In this document: positions 26,367 to 34,745 of the stretch, piece after piece
How the letters are laid out: each line of letters opens with the position of its first letter
Position numbering within the stretch: position 1 is the first letter of the stretch
DNA from: an uncultured Ruminococcus sp.
Lineage (GTDB): Bacteria; Bacillota; Clostridia; Oscillospirales; Acutalibacteraceae
NCBI GenBank assembly: GCA_902785365.1
Contig: CACZYC010000009.1
Location: 1-64,000 of the forward strand
DNA length: 64,000 bases
Reading direction: 5' to 3'
Translations under genes and position numbers: made by a program
The notes under the pieces: generated by a model
What the model saw: the letters and a program-made list of their open reading frames with translations, nothing else
What the model was told of the DNA's origin: nothing
The model's database searches: none

Positions 26367-26380
26367 TTTAATACATAAAC

Positions 26381-26416
26381 AAAACCGTATCGGATTTTCC
26401 GATACGGTTTTTTGTT
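26381..26416 (+). terminator. Terminator after the small peptide gene, serving pheA as well
   Basis: AAACCGTATCGGA-TTTT-CCGATACGGTTTTTTG works in both directions between the convergent peptide gene and pheA. The same stem sequence ends the feo operon at 32331-32364. Confidence 0.9.
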
Positions 26417-26455
26417 TGCCCGCGCACTTGTTTTTTGTGTATTATTGTCTCTGAT

Positions 26456-27325
26456 TTATTCCTCCGTATAGTTGCCGAGAAAGCTGAACTCGGGCATTTC
26501 CTCGTCCAGTCTGCACAGCAGGTCGGTTACACCCTCGGCGTGTACATTACCCGAAAAGTCGAGATAAAACAGATATTCAAAATCCTTACCCGAGATAGGC
26601 CGCGACTCGATTTTGGTGAGGTTGAGCCCGAGAGCGTCGAACCTTTTGAGCATATTGAGCAGCGCTCCCGCTACGTGAGGAAGCGAGAAGCAAAGGCTGA
26701 CCTTGTTGGCGGTGCTCGGGATGTAGAGCTTCTTTGAAATCACGATAAAGCGCGTGGTGTTGTAGGGGTTGTCCTGGAGATGTTCGTCGAGCACCTTCAA
26801 GCCGTACTCCTCAGCCGCGTTGTACGAGCAAATCGCGGCGAGGTTGAGGCGTTTTTCGCGTGCTGTGTCGCGCGCGGCGACCGCCGTATTGGAACGGGAA
26901 GCCGCTTCAAACCCCTTGCACTTGATATAGTCCTCGCACTGAGAAAGCGCCTGCGGGTGGGATATGACCATTTCGATATCACTCAGCTCTGACTGTCTGA
27001 GCCCCGCAAGGCAATAATCTATCGCCATACCGAGCGCGCCGACTATGTAGAAGCGGTAGCGGAGAATAAGGTCGTACACCGCCGACACCGAGCCCGCCGT
27101 GGAGTTCTCGACAGGCAAAACACCGTAAACGCACTCGCCGCTCTCGATTGAATTGAACACATCCTCAAAGGAGCTTTTCGGCGTCAGCTTCCCCTCGGGG
27201 AACAGGATTTTCGCGGCGTCGTATGAGTTCGCGCCCTGTATCCCCTGGTAGGCGATTTTCACGCCCTTTGTGTCGGGAAGTGCTTTGGCGCTTTGGATTT
27301 CTTTTCTCAGTTGATTGTTCATCAT
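26456..27325 (-). CDS. pheA: Prephenate dehydratase
   Basis: This enzyme converts prephenate to phenylpyruvate in phenylalanine synthesis. The catalytic domain (about residues 22-200) has IAYQGIQGANSYDAA, GVLPVENSTAGSV and the NTTRFIVIS motif. A C-terminal ACT domain follows with KVSLCFSLPHVAGALLNML and ESRPISGKDFEYLFYLD, whose ESRP motif binds Phe for feedback inhibition. There is no fused chorismate mutase; that activity is at 9677-9946. Its ATG overlaps the aroF stop (27322-27325), so the two are coupled. Confidence 0.94.
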   Translation of the reverse strand: MMNNQLRKEIQSAKALPDTKGVKIAYQGIQGANSYDAAKILFPEGKLTPKSSFEDVFNSIESGECVYGVLPVENSTAGSVSAVYDLILRYRFYIVGALGMAIDYCLAGLRQSELSDIEMVISHPQALSQCEDYIKCKGFEAASRSNTAVAARDTAREKRLNLAAICSYNAAEEYGLKVLDEHLQDNPYNTTRFIVISKKLYIPSTANKVSLCFSLPHVAGALLNMLKRFDALGLNLTKIESRPISGKDFEYLFYLDFSGNVHAEGVTDLLCRLDEEMPEFSFLGNYTEE

Positions 27326-28329
27326 TTTAAAGACTCCTTGAGTTTGAGAATTTTCCCCGCTACACTGTCAAACTGCTTGGGAGTGAGCGACTGAGCGCCG
27401 TCCGACAGCGCGTGTGACGGGTCGTTGTGAACCTCTATCATAAGTCCGTCGGCTCCCGCGGCAACCGCCGCCATAGCGAGCGGTTCCACAAGCCAGCTCT
27501 TGCCCGAGGCGTGGCTCGGGTCTACTACAACGGGCAGGTGGGACAGCTTTTTGATTATGGGAATCGCCGCCACGTCGAGAGTGTTGCGGGTGTAGGTCTC
27601 GTAGGTGCGAATACCGCGCTCACAGAGAATTACATTGTCGTTGCCGCCCGCCATAATGTACTCGGCGCTCATCAGCCATTCCTCAATCGTAGCGGACAAT
27701 CCTCTCTTTAAGAGGATGGGCTTGTCGGTTTTTCCGAGCTCGCGAAGCAAATCGAAGTTTTGCATATTGCGCGCGCCGACCTGAATGATGTCAACATTCT
27801 CAAACATATCGATGTGCTCGGTGCGCATAATCTCGGTGACAATTGGCAGTCCCGTTTCTTTGCGGGCGATTTTGAGCAAGTCGAGCCCCTCGGACTTTAA
27901 CCCCTGAAAAGCGTAGGGAGAAGTTCTGGGCTTGAAAGCTCCGCCGCGAAGCAGTGTCGCGCCCGACTTCTTTACTTTCTTTGCAATCTCAATAATCTGT
28001 TCCTCGCTCTCCACAGAGCACGGCCCCGCCATAATATGCAGACTGCCGTCGCCGATACTCACCTCGTCGCTGATTTTGATGACGGTGTTCTCGGGGTGAA
28101 ATTTTCTGTTTGCCTTTTTATACGGCTCCTGTACACGCTTGACGCTCTCAACAATATCCTGAGCGTCGATGTACTCGATGTCGACCGTGTGAGTGTCGCC
28201 GATAAGTCCGAGCACTGTGGAATGAATACCGTCCCAGCGGTTTACTTTTACCTCATAGTCCGAACAGAGCTTGTCGGTGAACTCCCTGACCTGCTCGGGT
28301 GATGTGGATGACTTCAATACAATAATCAT
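27322..28329 (-). CDS. aroF: 3-deoxy-7-phosphoheptulonate (DAHP) synthase
   Basis: This enzyme condenses PEP and erythrose 4-phosphate, the entry to the shikimate pathway. It is a COG2876 (AroA-beta) enzyme. A ferredoxin-like N-terminal regulatory domain (about residues 1-85, beginning [19 protein letters not shown]) precedes the barrel, which has [40 protein letters not shown] and [24 protein letters not shown] sits 8 bases before ATG. It is the first gene of the aroF-pheA operon and is preceded by a terminator-like hairpin. Confidence 0.95.
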   Translation of the reverse strand: MIIVLKSSTSPEQVREFTDKLCSDYEVKVNRWDGIHSTVLGLIGDTHTVDIEYIDAQDIVESVKRVQEPYKKANRKFHPENTVIKISDEVSIGDGSLHIMAGPCSVESEEQIIEIAKKVKKSGATLLRGGAFKPRTSPYAFQGLKSEGLDLLKIARKETGLPIVTEIMRTEHIDMFENVDIIQVGARNMQNFDLLRELGKTDKPILLKRGLSATIEEWLMSAEYIMAGGNDNVILCERGIRTYETYTRNTLDVAAIPIIKKLSHLPVVVDPSHASGKSWLVEPLAMAAVAAGADGLMIEVHNDPSHALSDGAQSLTPKQFDSVAGKILKLKESLK

Positions 28330-28350
28330 AGTTTAGTTACTCCTTTGCAA

Positions 28351-28391
28351 AAATAAAAAGGGCGCGGCGCTCGGTTAAAGTGCCACACCCT
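28351..28391 (-). promoter_or_regulatory. Intrinsic-terminator-like attenuator before aroF
   Basis: On the minus strand AGGGTGTGGC (28382-28391) pairs with GCCGCGCCCT (28359-28368) over ten positions, followed at once by TTTTTATTTTT and then the aroF ribosome site. A terminator between leader and first gene points to transcription attenuation. No T-box sequence and no aromatic-codon-rich leader peptide with a ribosome site was found, so the sensing mechanism is unknown. Upstream, 28441-28475 carries a 12-base direct repeat TGTAAAGCTGAA. Confidence 0.6.
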
Positions 28392-28600
28392 GTGATTACT
28401 GTCTATCTCACAACATCAGCATAGCAAATTAACCCTACCGCCTGTAAAGACTGTAAAGCTGAATGTAAAGCTGAAGTTGTCAGTTCTTTTGATACACATA
28501 ACAGTTTCCTCATAAATGGAATGATAATATTTTAATGCAGTAAAGCACATTTGTCAAGCGCAGGCGGGCTTTAGCAAGAATAATTCACATTTGGAGCTTA

Positions 28601-28966
28601 CTACTCAAAGCTAAAATGCTTTTTAATAGCGTTGAACGACTCGTCCGAAATAACATGCTCAATCTTGCACGCGTCCGTGTCCGCGGTTTCCCTGTCGACA
28701 CCCATTTGTATGAGCACTTCCGACAGGCAGCAATGTCTTTCGTAAATTTTCTCGGCAACTTCCCTGCCTGTTTCGGTCAGGATAAGTCCGCCGCTTTCCC
28801 CTACTTCAACAAAGCCGCCGCTTTTGAGCAGGCTGAGAGCGCGGCTCACCGAGGGCTTGGAAAATCCCATATACTCCCCCACGTCAATCGCGCGCACATA
28901 GGGATTCTTCCTTGACAGAACAAGAATAGTTTCCAGATACATTTCGCCTGATTCGTGTAATTTCAT
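28601..28966 (-). CDS. DtxR/MntR-family metal-dependent transcriptional regulator
   Basis: This iron- or manganese-responsive repressor has 121 residues. The N-terminal winged helix is ESGEMYLETILVLSRKNPYV followed by the recognition segment YMGFSKPSVSRALSLL. A dimerisation domain has metal-ligand residues in YERHCCLSEVLIQMGVD, ACKIEHVISDESFNAI. It lacks the C-terminal SH3-like domain, like MntR and short IdeR-like proteins. GGAGG precedes its ATG. It is divergent from feoA-feoB, whose promoter region carries palindromes, so it most likely controls iron uptake. Confidence 0.9.
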   Translation of the reverse strand: MKLHESGEMYLETILVLSRKNPYVRAIDVGEYMGFSKPSVSRALSLLKSGGFVEVGESGGLILTETGREVAEKIYERHCCLSEVLIQMGVDRETADTDACKIEHVISDESFNAIKKHFSFE

Positions 28967-29029
28967 CTGTATCCCTCCTATCCTAACTCATATTACCACA
29001 ACACAATAAAAAAATCAAATTAAAAACTA

Positions 29030-29058
29030 TTGACAAAAGTGAATAATGTTGATATAAT
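29030..29058 (+). promoter_or_regulatory. Consensus promoter of the feo operon
   Basis: TTGACA (29030-29035), 17 bases, TATAAT (29053-29058): a perfect sigma-A consensus, immediately followed by the first palindrome, as expected for a strong promoter held in check by a repressor. Confidence 0.85.
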
Positions 29059-29066
29059 ATCATTGA

Positions 29067-29150
29067 GTTAGTTGGGGCTAACTATTTATTTTCGCATTAG
29101 GTTAGCTTTTGCTAACTATAAATTTTCTAATTTGGTTAGTTTTTGCTAAC
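29067..29150 (+). promoter_or_regulatory. Three tandem GTTAG-N6-CTAAC palindromes (probable DtxR-type operators)
   Basis: Sites are GTTAGTTGGGGCTAAC (29067-29082), GTTAGCTTTTGCTAAC (29101-29116) and GTTAGTTTTTGCTAAC (29135-29150), spaced 34 bases centre to centre, about three helical turns. The first covers the expected transcription start. The neighbouring DtxR-family gene is the obvious ligand; binding is inferred. Confidence 0.8.
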
Positions 29151-29168
29151 CCTAAAGGGGGATTTATT

Positions 29169-29378
29169 ATGCCGCTCACACTTGCCGTATTAGGCGAAGA
29201 AAATATAATACGCCGTATCGGCGGGAGCGCTGAAGTACGAGCCCATTTACAGAACCTGGGTTTTGTGGCGGGCGGCGCGGTAACCGTCGTAAGCTCAATG
29301 GGCGGAAATCTTATCGTCAACGTAAAAGGCGCTCGCATAGCCGTCAGTAAAGAGATGGCTCAGAAAATTTTTATTTAA
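29169..29378 (+). CDS. feoA: FeoA family protein (first copy)
   Basis: This is a 69-residue SH3-like protein that assists the FeoB ferrous iron transporter in the cytoplasm. It reads MPLTLAVLGEENIIRRIGGS and has the FeoA pattern LGFVAGGAVTVVSSMGGNLIV with a terminal VKGARIAVSKEMA. The start at 29169 follows AAGGGGG; the longer frame runs through the operators. It lies 12 bases before a second feoA, a tandem arrangement common in Clostridia. Confidence 0.9.
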   Translation: MPLTLAVLGEENIIRRIGGSAEVRAHLQNLGFVAGGAVTVVSSMGGNLIVNVKGARIAVSKEMAQKIFI

Positions 29379-29390
29379 CGGAGGCAAACT

Positions 29391-29612
29391 ATGAAAACAC
29401 TCAGAGAAGTTGCGGTCGGCAACAGCTGTAAGGTAAAAAAGCTACACGGCGAGGGTGCCGTGAAACGCCGCATTATGGATATGGGAATAACCAAAGGCGT
29501 TGAGGTCAGCGTGCGCAAGGTTGCGCCTCTCGGCGATCCGCTCGAAATAACCGTGCGCGGTTATGAGCTCTCTATCCGCAAGGCGGACGCTCAGATGATT
29601 GAGGTAGAATAA
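29391..29612 (+). CDS. feoA: FeoA family protein (second copy)
   Basis: This 73-residue FeoA homolog reads MKTLREVAVGNSCKVKKLHG, then RIMDMGITKGVEVSVRKVAP and DPLEITVRGYELSIRKADA, the classic FeoA signature. It is closer to standard FeoA than the first copy. AACGGAGG precedes it. It sits between feoA1 and feoB in the iron-uptake operon. Confidence 0.93.
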   Translation: MKTLREVAVGNSCKVKKLHGEGAVKRRIMDMGITKGVEVSVRKVAPLGDPLEITVRGYELSIRKADAQMIEVE

Positions 29613-29625
29613 TTTTTAATATTCA

Positions 29626-29641
29626 GTTAGCATTTGCTAAC
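29626..29641 (+). promoter_or_regulatory. Fourth GTTAGC-N4-GCTAAC palindrome, before feoB
   Basis: GTTAGCATTTGCTAAC is a perfect 16-base palindrome matching the three upstream of feoA1. It lies in the feoA2-feoB gap, 20 bases before the feoB start, and may add a local repression or roadblock point. Confidence 0.75.
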
Positions 29642-29660
29642 TATTGAAATGAGGTATACT

Positions 29661-32147
29661 ATGAAATCGAAAATCACAATAGCCCTGGCGGGTAATCCTA
29701 ACAGCGGTAAGACTACGCTGTTCAACTCGCTGACAGGCTCTAACCAGTTTGTCGGCAACTGGCCGGGGGTAACTGTCGAGAAAAAGGAAGGCAAGCTCAA
29801 AAAGCACAGCGACGTTACAGTCGCCGATTTGCCGGGTATTTACTCGCTCTCCCCCTACACTATGGAGGAGGTAGTTGCGCGTAACTATCTGATTGACGAG
29901 CGTCCCGACGCGATTCTGAATATTGTCGACGGCACCAACCTTGAACGCAATTTGTACCTTACCACACAGCTTTGCGAGCTGGGTATTCCCGTTGTAATCG
30001 CTGTCAACATGATGGACGTTGTGGAGAAAACAGGCTGCAGAATCAACACAGCAGAGCTGTCCCGCGCTCTGGGATGTAAGGTTGTGGAAATCTCCGCGCT
30101 CAAGGGCAAAGGCGTTAACGAAGCTGCCGAAGCCGCCGTCAAGGCAGCCGAGGACAAAAAGCCCGTGCCGAAGCATCCGTTTGACGGCGCGGTCGAGCAC
30201 GCTATCGCCCACATTGAGGAGGCGTGCGTGCACGATATGCCCGAGGAACAGCAGCGCTGGTACGCGGTCAAGATTTTTGAACGCGACGAAAAGGTTATCA
30301 AAAAGCTGAACCTCAGCGAAACAACTCTTGAACACATTGAAAAGGACATCAAGGCTGTCGAGGACGAATATGACGACGACGCTGAAAGCATTATCACCAA
30401 CGAGCGTTACGTTTATATCGGCAAACTCATAAACGGCGTTTACAAGAACAAGCTGAAAGGACAGCTCTCAACCTCGGATAAAATCGACAAGGTTGTCACA
30501 AACCGCTGGCTGGGACTTCCGATTTTCATAATCATAATGTTCCTTGTGTATTACATCTCTATGGTTACTGTCGGAACAGCGGCGACCGACTGGATGAATG
30601 ACGGTGTATTCGGCGACGGTTATCACCTTTTCGCTGTGGGCGACGCGGAATATGACGAGCACGCGGAAGCAATCGGCGTATTGACAGGCGCCGCGGAATC
30701 CGCGGACAACAAAGAGCTTTCGGACGCTCTTGATTTTGAAAATGAAGATTACAGCTCCTCCGCCGCTGTCACAGCTGTTGATAAATTCGCGAAAAGCGTT
30801 AAAAACAACGACGAATTTACATACGAAACCGAGGACGAGGAAACCCTTGAAGTCAGCGAGGAAACCGTCACGGGCGAGGACGTAAAAGGCGCCGCCGCGA
30901 CCTTTATAAAGAACGAGGGCAAACCCGACGACCCCGCTGAATTCGGCGTCTGGGTGCCCGGTATTCCCGCGATTGTCGGAGGCTGGCTGGAAGCCGCCAA
31001 CGCTCCCGAATGGCTGTCAGGGCTGATTCTGGACGGTATTATAGGCGGTGTAGGCGCGGTACTCGGATTTGTACCGCAAATGCTCGTGCTGTTCCTGTTG
31101 CTGGCGTTTTTGGAGGCTTGCGGTTATATGGCTCGTATCGCCTTTGTGCTCGACCGTATTTTCCGACGCTTCGGACTTTCGGGCAAAAGCTTTATTCCGA
31201 TTCTCATCGGAACAGGCTGCGGAATCCCGGGAATTATGGCGTCGCGTACTATCGAGAACGAGCGCGACCGCCGTATGACGATTATGACAACCACATTCAT
31301 TCCGTGCGGAGCTAAGGTTCCGTTCATCGCTATGATTGCGGGCGCGATTTTCGGCGGTTCTCCGTGGGTTTCCACCTCAGCGTACTTCATAGGTATGGCG
31401 GCGATTATCGTGTCGGGTATTATGCTCAAAAAGACAAAGCCCTTTGCGGGCGAACCCGCTCCGTTCGTAATGGAGCTCCCCGCCTACCATATGCCGACAA
31501 TCGGCAACGTGCTCCGCTCTATGTGGGAGCGCGGCTGGTCGTTCATCAAAAAGGCAGGTACTATCATCCTGCTCTCGACTATCGTACTCTGGTTCCTCAG
31601 CCGCTTCGGCTTTGTTGACGGTTCGTTTACAATGCTCGGCGAGGATGAAATCAGCAACAGTATGCTGGCGGCGTTCGGTAACGGAATCTCGTGGCTGTTC
31701 GCTCCTCTCGGCTGGGGCAACTGGCAGGCGGCTGTGGCGTCTATCACAGGTCTTATCGCCAAGGAAAACATTGTCGGTACAATGGGCGTGCTTTACGGCG
31801 GCGGAGATTTGTCCGTATGGGCAACGCTCGCGGGAGTATTCACAAGTGTTACGGGCTTCTCGTTCCTTGTGTTTAATCTGCTTTGCGCTCCCTGCTTCGC
31901 GGCTATGGGCGCAATCAAGCGTGAAATGAACTCCGCCAAATGGACGGCGTTCGCTATCGCCTACCAGTGCGGTTTCGCCTATGTTATCGCTCTGTGCATT
32001 AACCAAATCGGCGGAGCGTTCACGGGCAGTCTGAATATTTTCGGACTGATTGTTTCAATTCTTCTGATTGCGGGAATGGTATTTATGCTGTTCAAGCCTT
32101 ATAAGGAAGCGAACAAGCTCACAAAAAATGTTAAGATGAGGAGTTGA
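29661..32147 (+). CDS. feoB: Ferrous iron transport protein B
   Basis: This is the GTPase-coupled Fe(II) importer of the inner membrane. The G domain has GNPNSGKTTLF (residue 11), NWPGVTVEKKEG, DLPGIYSLSPYTMEE and NMMDV. The membrane part has two gate-type repeats with GTGCGIPGIMASRTIEN. The start at 29661 is chosen for GAGG 6 bases upstream. The first external loop, between the helix ending near 308 and the next near 453, is about 145 residues, much longer than in E. coli FeoB, and very acidic (NEDYSS, ETEDEETLEVSEE). The downstream partner is a small Cys-rich protein. Confidence 0.96.
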   Translation: MKSKITIALAGNPNSGKTTLFNSLTGSNQFVGNWPGVTVEKKEGKLKKHSDVTVADLPGIYSLSPYTMEEVVARNYLIDERPDAILNIVDGTNLERNLYLTTQLCELGIPVVIAVNMMDVVEKTGCRINTAELSRALGCKVVEISALKGKGVNEAAEAAVKAAEDKKPVPKHPFDGAVEHAIAHIEEACVHDMPEEQQRWYAVKIFERDEKVIKKLNLSETTLEHIEKDIKAVEDEYDDDAESIITNERYVYIGKLINGVYKNKLKGQLSTSDKIDKVVTNRWLGLPIFIIIMFLVYYISMVTVGTAATDWMNDGVFGDGYHLFAVGDAEYDEHAEAIGVLTGAAESADNKELSDALDFENEDYSSSAAVTAVDKFAKSVKNNDEFTYETEDEETLEVSEETVTGEDVKGAAATFIKNEGKPDDPAEFGVWVPGIPAIVGGWLEAANAPEWLSGLILDGIIGGVGAVLGFVPQMLVLFLLLAFLEACGYMARIAFVLDRIFRRFGLSGKSFIPILIGTGCGIPGIMASRTIENERDRRMTIMTTTFIPCGAKVPFIAMIAGAIFGGSPWVSTSAYFIGMAAIIVSGIMLKKTKPFAGEPAPFVMELPAYHMPTIGNVLRSMWERGWSFIKKAGTIILLSTIVLWFLSRFGFVDGSFTMLGEDEISNSMLAAFGNGISWLFAPLGWGNWQAAVASITGLIAKENIVGTMGVLYGGGDLSVWATLAGVFTSVTGFSFLVFNLLCAPCFAAMGAIKREMNSAKWTAFAIAYQCGFAYVIALCINQIGGAFTGSLNIFGLIVSILLIAGMVFMLFKPYKEANKLTKNVKMRS

Positions 32148-32151
32148 GTTT

Positions 32152-32328
32152 ATGCTCACATGGATTACAAATAATATCGGTACGATAATAACTTGCGCTG
32201 TACTCGCTTTGATTGTCGGCGCGGTTATCGTGAGTATGATAAGAAAGAAACGCAAGGGCAAGTCAGTAGTTTGCAACTGCGGAAGCTGCTCCTCCTGTCC
32301 TATGTCGGGACAATGTCATAGTAAATAA
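32152..32328 (+). CDS. FeoB-associated Cys-rich membrane protein
   Basis: A 58-residue protein begins MLTWITNNIGTIITCAVLAL with one membrane helix (about 9-29), a basic stretch RKKRKGK and a C-terminal cluster CNCGSCSSCPMSGQCHSK with five Cys. This is the pattern of the FeoB-associated Cys-rich proteins (FeoC-like position) found after feoB in Firmicutes. GAGGAG precedes the ATG, 4 bases past the feoB stop. It may bind iron or protect the transporter; its function is not established. Confidence 0.9.
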   Translation: MLTWITNNIGTIITCAVLALIVGAVIVSMIRKKRKGKSVVCNCGSCSSCPMSGQCHSK

Positions 32329-32330
32329 GA

Positions 32331-32364
32331 AAAACCGTATCGGATTTTTGTCCGATACGGTTTA
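32331..32364 (+). terminator. Terminator of the feo operon
   Basis: CCGTATCGGA-TTTTTG-TCCGATACGG is followed by TTTACTTTATT. It has the same stem as the terminator at 26381. Confidence 0.85.
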
Positions 32365-32366
32365 CT

Positions 32367-32625
32367 TTATTTCTTTACAAATTTAAACTTAAATTTTTTT
32401 GCGTACTTGTGGGCGGCGGAGCCGCATTTCCCTTTGATTGTAAAGCCTTTGATTTTCTTGTATGTATAATCGTTGTGATTTTTTCCACATCGCCTGTGAG
32501 CTGTTTGAGCAGTGTGCCGCTCTCTGACGAAACAAGCACGCTCATTGTGTTGCCGTGGCAGTCGTAAACGTAATCGGTAGTTTCGCCCGACTTGCCGTCA
32601 GTGAATTTTGTGATTAATCTTTTAA
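32367..32625 (-). pseudogene. Remnant of a BspA-like LRR protein C terminus
   Basis: In two frames the minus strand encodes the end of a leucine-rich BspA-type protein. TDGKSGETTDYVYD and VLVSSESGTLLKQL lie in one frame. After a shift in the A-run near 32490, the other frame gives YTYKKIKGFTIKGKCGS and HKYAKKFKFKFVKK ending at 32367. The ending parallels that of the intact lipoprotein immediately upstream (GYKNTVAEKWAKEQKAKFVA), so this looks like a decayed duplicate or recombination scar. Confidence 0.6.
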
Positions 32626-33474
32626 TGCTACAAATTTGGCTTTCTGTTCTTTCGCCCATTTTTCAGCAACTGTATTTTTATATCCTTTCACAACTACTTC
32701 CGGTTTAATCCCCGCTATCGGGCCGAATCCATCCTCACCAAAATCAATTGATGTATTAATTTTTTTAACATTTTTTCCTATTGTAATTGAATCATATAAA
32801 CAATAAACTCCGTTAGACGGTTCAAACACCTCGACACATTCCGGAACATTATAAACCTGACCGTCTCTGCGCAGCCATAAGAGCTTTTTACCGTCTTTAG
32901 AAAACAAAGAACCATCAATAGAAGAATAATATGGATTATCGTTATCCACTTTAAAAGATAATTCGTACAAAGCTTTATTTCTGTAATCCTCTGGTATCAT
33001 ATCAGTACGCACCATTACCGCGTCAGACGTAATAACCTTAACCATAGACGGGATATTTAACACTACTTCTGTATTCCCAACAAACGCTCCCAGAACCTCG
33101 TCTCCATCTTCGTCCCAAAATCCGCCGAGTTTAACAACAGGCTTGTTGTCAATCTTCTCAGGAATATTTATCATCGTAGTCGCTCCGTAATCGTCAACAG
33201 TTCTGTAACACCGGTTAATACATACTCCGTCCTCATAGTCTGTAATGAGATAGTCACCTACACGTCTGCTGTTGCTTTCAAAATACTGTCTTCCCTCTTT
33301 TGTATTAATAGAGTCTTTCACATTGTAATATGGAATATCTTTATATCCTTTGTTAGCGTCGCTGATATAAACATCGTATCCTTTTTCGTTTTTGTAATTA
33401 GTTTGTTTACAACCTATACATGCAAACGCAATAACAATAATAACAAATAATATAGCAACTGATATTTTCTTCAT
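32614..33474 (-). CDS. Lipoprotein with BspA-like repeats, function unknown
   Basis: A 286-residue exported lipoprotein has signal VAILFVIIVIAFACIGC with a lipobox Cys at about 22. The C-terminal half has degenerate LRR_5/BspA features (TTMINIPEKIDNKPVVKLGG, VVLNIPSMVKVIT, SITIGKNVKKI) and the capping motif GYKNTVAEKWAKEQKAKFVA. AGGAG precedes the ATG. Codon use is more AT-rich than in flanking core genes, which suggests acquisition. A surface-binding role is possible but unproven. Confidence 0.7.
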   Translation of the reverse strand: MKKISVAILFVIIVIAFACIGCKQTNYKNEKGYDVYISDANKGYKDIPYYNVKDSINTKEGRQYFESNSRRVGDYLITDYEDGVCINRCYRTVDDYGATTMINIPEKIDNKPVVKLGGFWDEDGDEVLGAFVGNTEVVLNIPSMVKVITSDAVMVRTDMIPEDYRNKALYELSFKVDNDNPYYSSIDGSLFSKDGKKLLWLRRDGQVYNVPECVEVFEPSNGVYCLYDSITIGKNVKKINTSIDFGEDGFGPIAGIKPEVVVKGYKNTVAEKWAKEQKAKFVALKD

Positions 33475-33591
33475 TATTATAATCTCCTTTAAAACAATAT
33501 TATATAGTAATCGTTGAATTAAATGCTATTTTAATGTGTATTTATGTTTATTGCACATTATCGTGTATTTTGTTCTTCCAAAGTCGTCGGA

Positions 33592-34551
33592 TTATCCAAA
33601 AACTTTTTCGGTAATTTTCCCATCATGAGTTGATCTATAAATTCTTCCATCTAAATCTTTTAAATATATCCATTTATCGCCAAAAATGTAAATTTCATCA
33701 GCACTCACGTCTGTAACCTTTTGAGGATTACCTTTTACACTATCTACATATAGATTATTATCAACAATATAATAAAATGATTTATCATACATGTTTACGG
33801 ATTTGACGTTTTTATCAACAATTCTTTTCTTAGTTTTATCTATTAATGAATATTTCCATAGTTCATTTGTATTTTTATCGTTGTTATAATTAACATAATA
33901 TATGTAATTATAACAAACTGTAAAAACATCGCCTACAGCATCATCTGCCAATTCTGTTAGATATTTACAATTGTTTTTTGGAGATAACAAATCATATGTA
34001 TAAAGGCTTCCTTCATCTGTTAATAGATAAATCGTTTTCCCCATAAGAAAAAATCTATATACATTTAAATCAAGTATTTTTTCTTTATCTTTATATCTAA
34101 TACAAAGTTTATCATTATCAGCATAATAAACAAATAAATCATTATCAAGATAATAATCTAAACATTTCTTAATTTTCAAATTGCTTTTCACAAACTTTTT
34201 GTCAATAAAGTTGTATTGATACAATCTTTCAGAATTATCATTAAAACTATAAATAGCATTATCATATTGATAAAATCTTGTTATTATTCCTAAAAAAGCT
34301 TGATTTTTTTGTGATAACATTTCAACTGATTTTTCAGGTGTAATAACTATAGCCTTTTTATTAACAAGTGCGTTTAGATTATATGAATATAATTTTCCGT
34401 TAACTAAACATAAAGAACCTCCGGCTAAAAAATTATTATATCCATTTTCTATTTTATTTTCAATAAAACTATCAGCAATTTCATAATTATTGCATGATGG
34501 AAAAGAAAATATTACACAAAGCAATAAAATACAACATATTATCTTCTTCAT
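33592..34551 (-). CDS. AT-rich lipoprotein, probable beta-propeller, function unknown
   Basis: The 319-residue product has a lipoprotein signal (MKKIICCILLLCVIFSFPSC, Cys at residue 20). The body alternates short hydrophobic strands with Tyr/Asn/Lys-rich turns (AIYSFNDNSERLYQYN, TIYLLTDEGSLYTYDL, SFYYIVDNNLYVD, KWIYLKDLDGRIYR), recalling the DUF5050 propeller-type lipoproteins of Clostridia. Base composition is visibly far more AT-rich than the rest of the window, a sign of transfer. The start has AGGTTTTT at a suitable distance. Confidence 0.65.
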   Translation of the reverse strand: MKKIICCILLLCVIFSFPSCNNYEIADSFIENKIENGYNNFLAGGSLCLVNGKLYSYNLNALVNKKAIVITPEKSVEMLSQKNQAFLGIITRFYQYDNAIYSFNDNSERLYQYNFIDKKFVKSNLKIKKCLDYYLDNDLFVYYADNDKLCIRYKDKEKILDLNVYRFFLMGKTIYLLTDEGSLYTYDLLSPKNNCKYLTELADDAVGDVFTVCYNYIYYVNYNNDKNTNELWKYSLIDKTKKRIVDKNVKSVNMYDKSFYYIVDNNLYVDSVKGNPQKVTDVSADEIYIFGDKWIYLKDLDGRIYRSTHDGKITEKVFG

Positions 34552-34583
34552 AAAAACCTCATTTAATAATATTTAATATATTT

Positions 34584-34745
34584 TTATATCCAATAGGCAT
34601 AATACTGATTTCTTTCGATACAATTAGGATTCCCTATACGAAAAAGCTTATTTACAACTTTAAATGCTTTATGAACTGCATATGATGATGTAGCATGTTT
34701 ATTAAAGTACTTAATTGCTCTATATTTGTCGGCACCATTATTATA
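34584..34745 (-). pseudogene. Fragment of an unrecognised gene (C-terminal end)
   Basis: A 53-codon open frame without a start codon runs from a TGA at 34746 to a TAA at 34584. It encodes GADKYRAIKYFNKHATSSYA and FKVVNKLFRIGNPNC. Composition is AT-rich like the lipoprotein beside it. It reads like the last part of a larger protein whose 5' end is gone. The rest of 34552-34800 shows nothing else. Confidence 0.45.

Noticed and set aside
28339..28560. T-box or leader peptide controlling aroF
   Set aside because: No TGGNACCGCG box is present. The open frame near 28513 has no ribosome site and no run of Phe, Tyr or Trp codons.
29637..30400. Long antisense frames opposite feoB
   Set aside because: They are shadows of the GC-skewed codon pattern; feoB is unambiguous on the plus strand.
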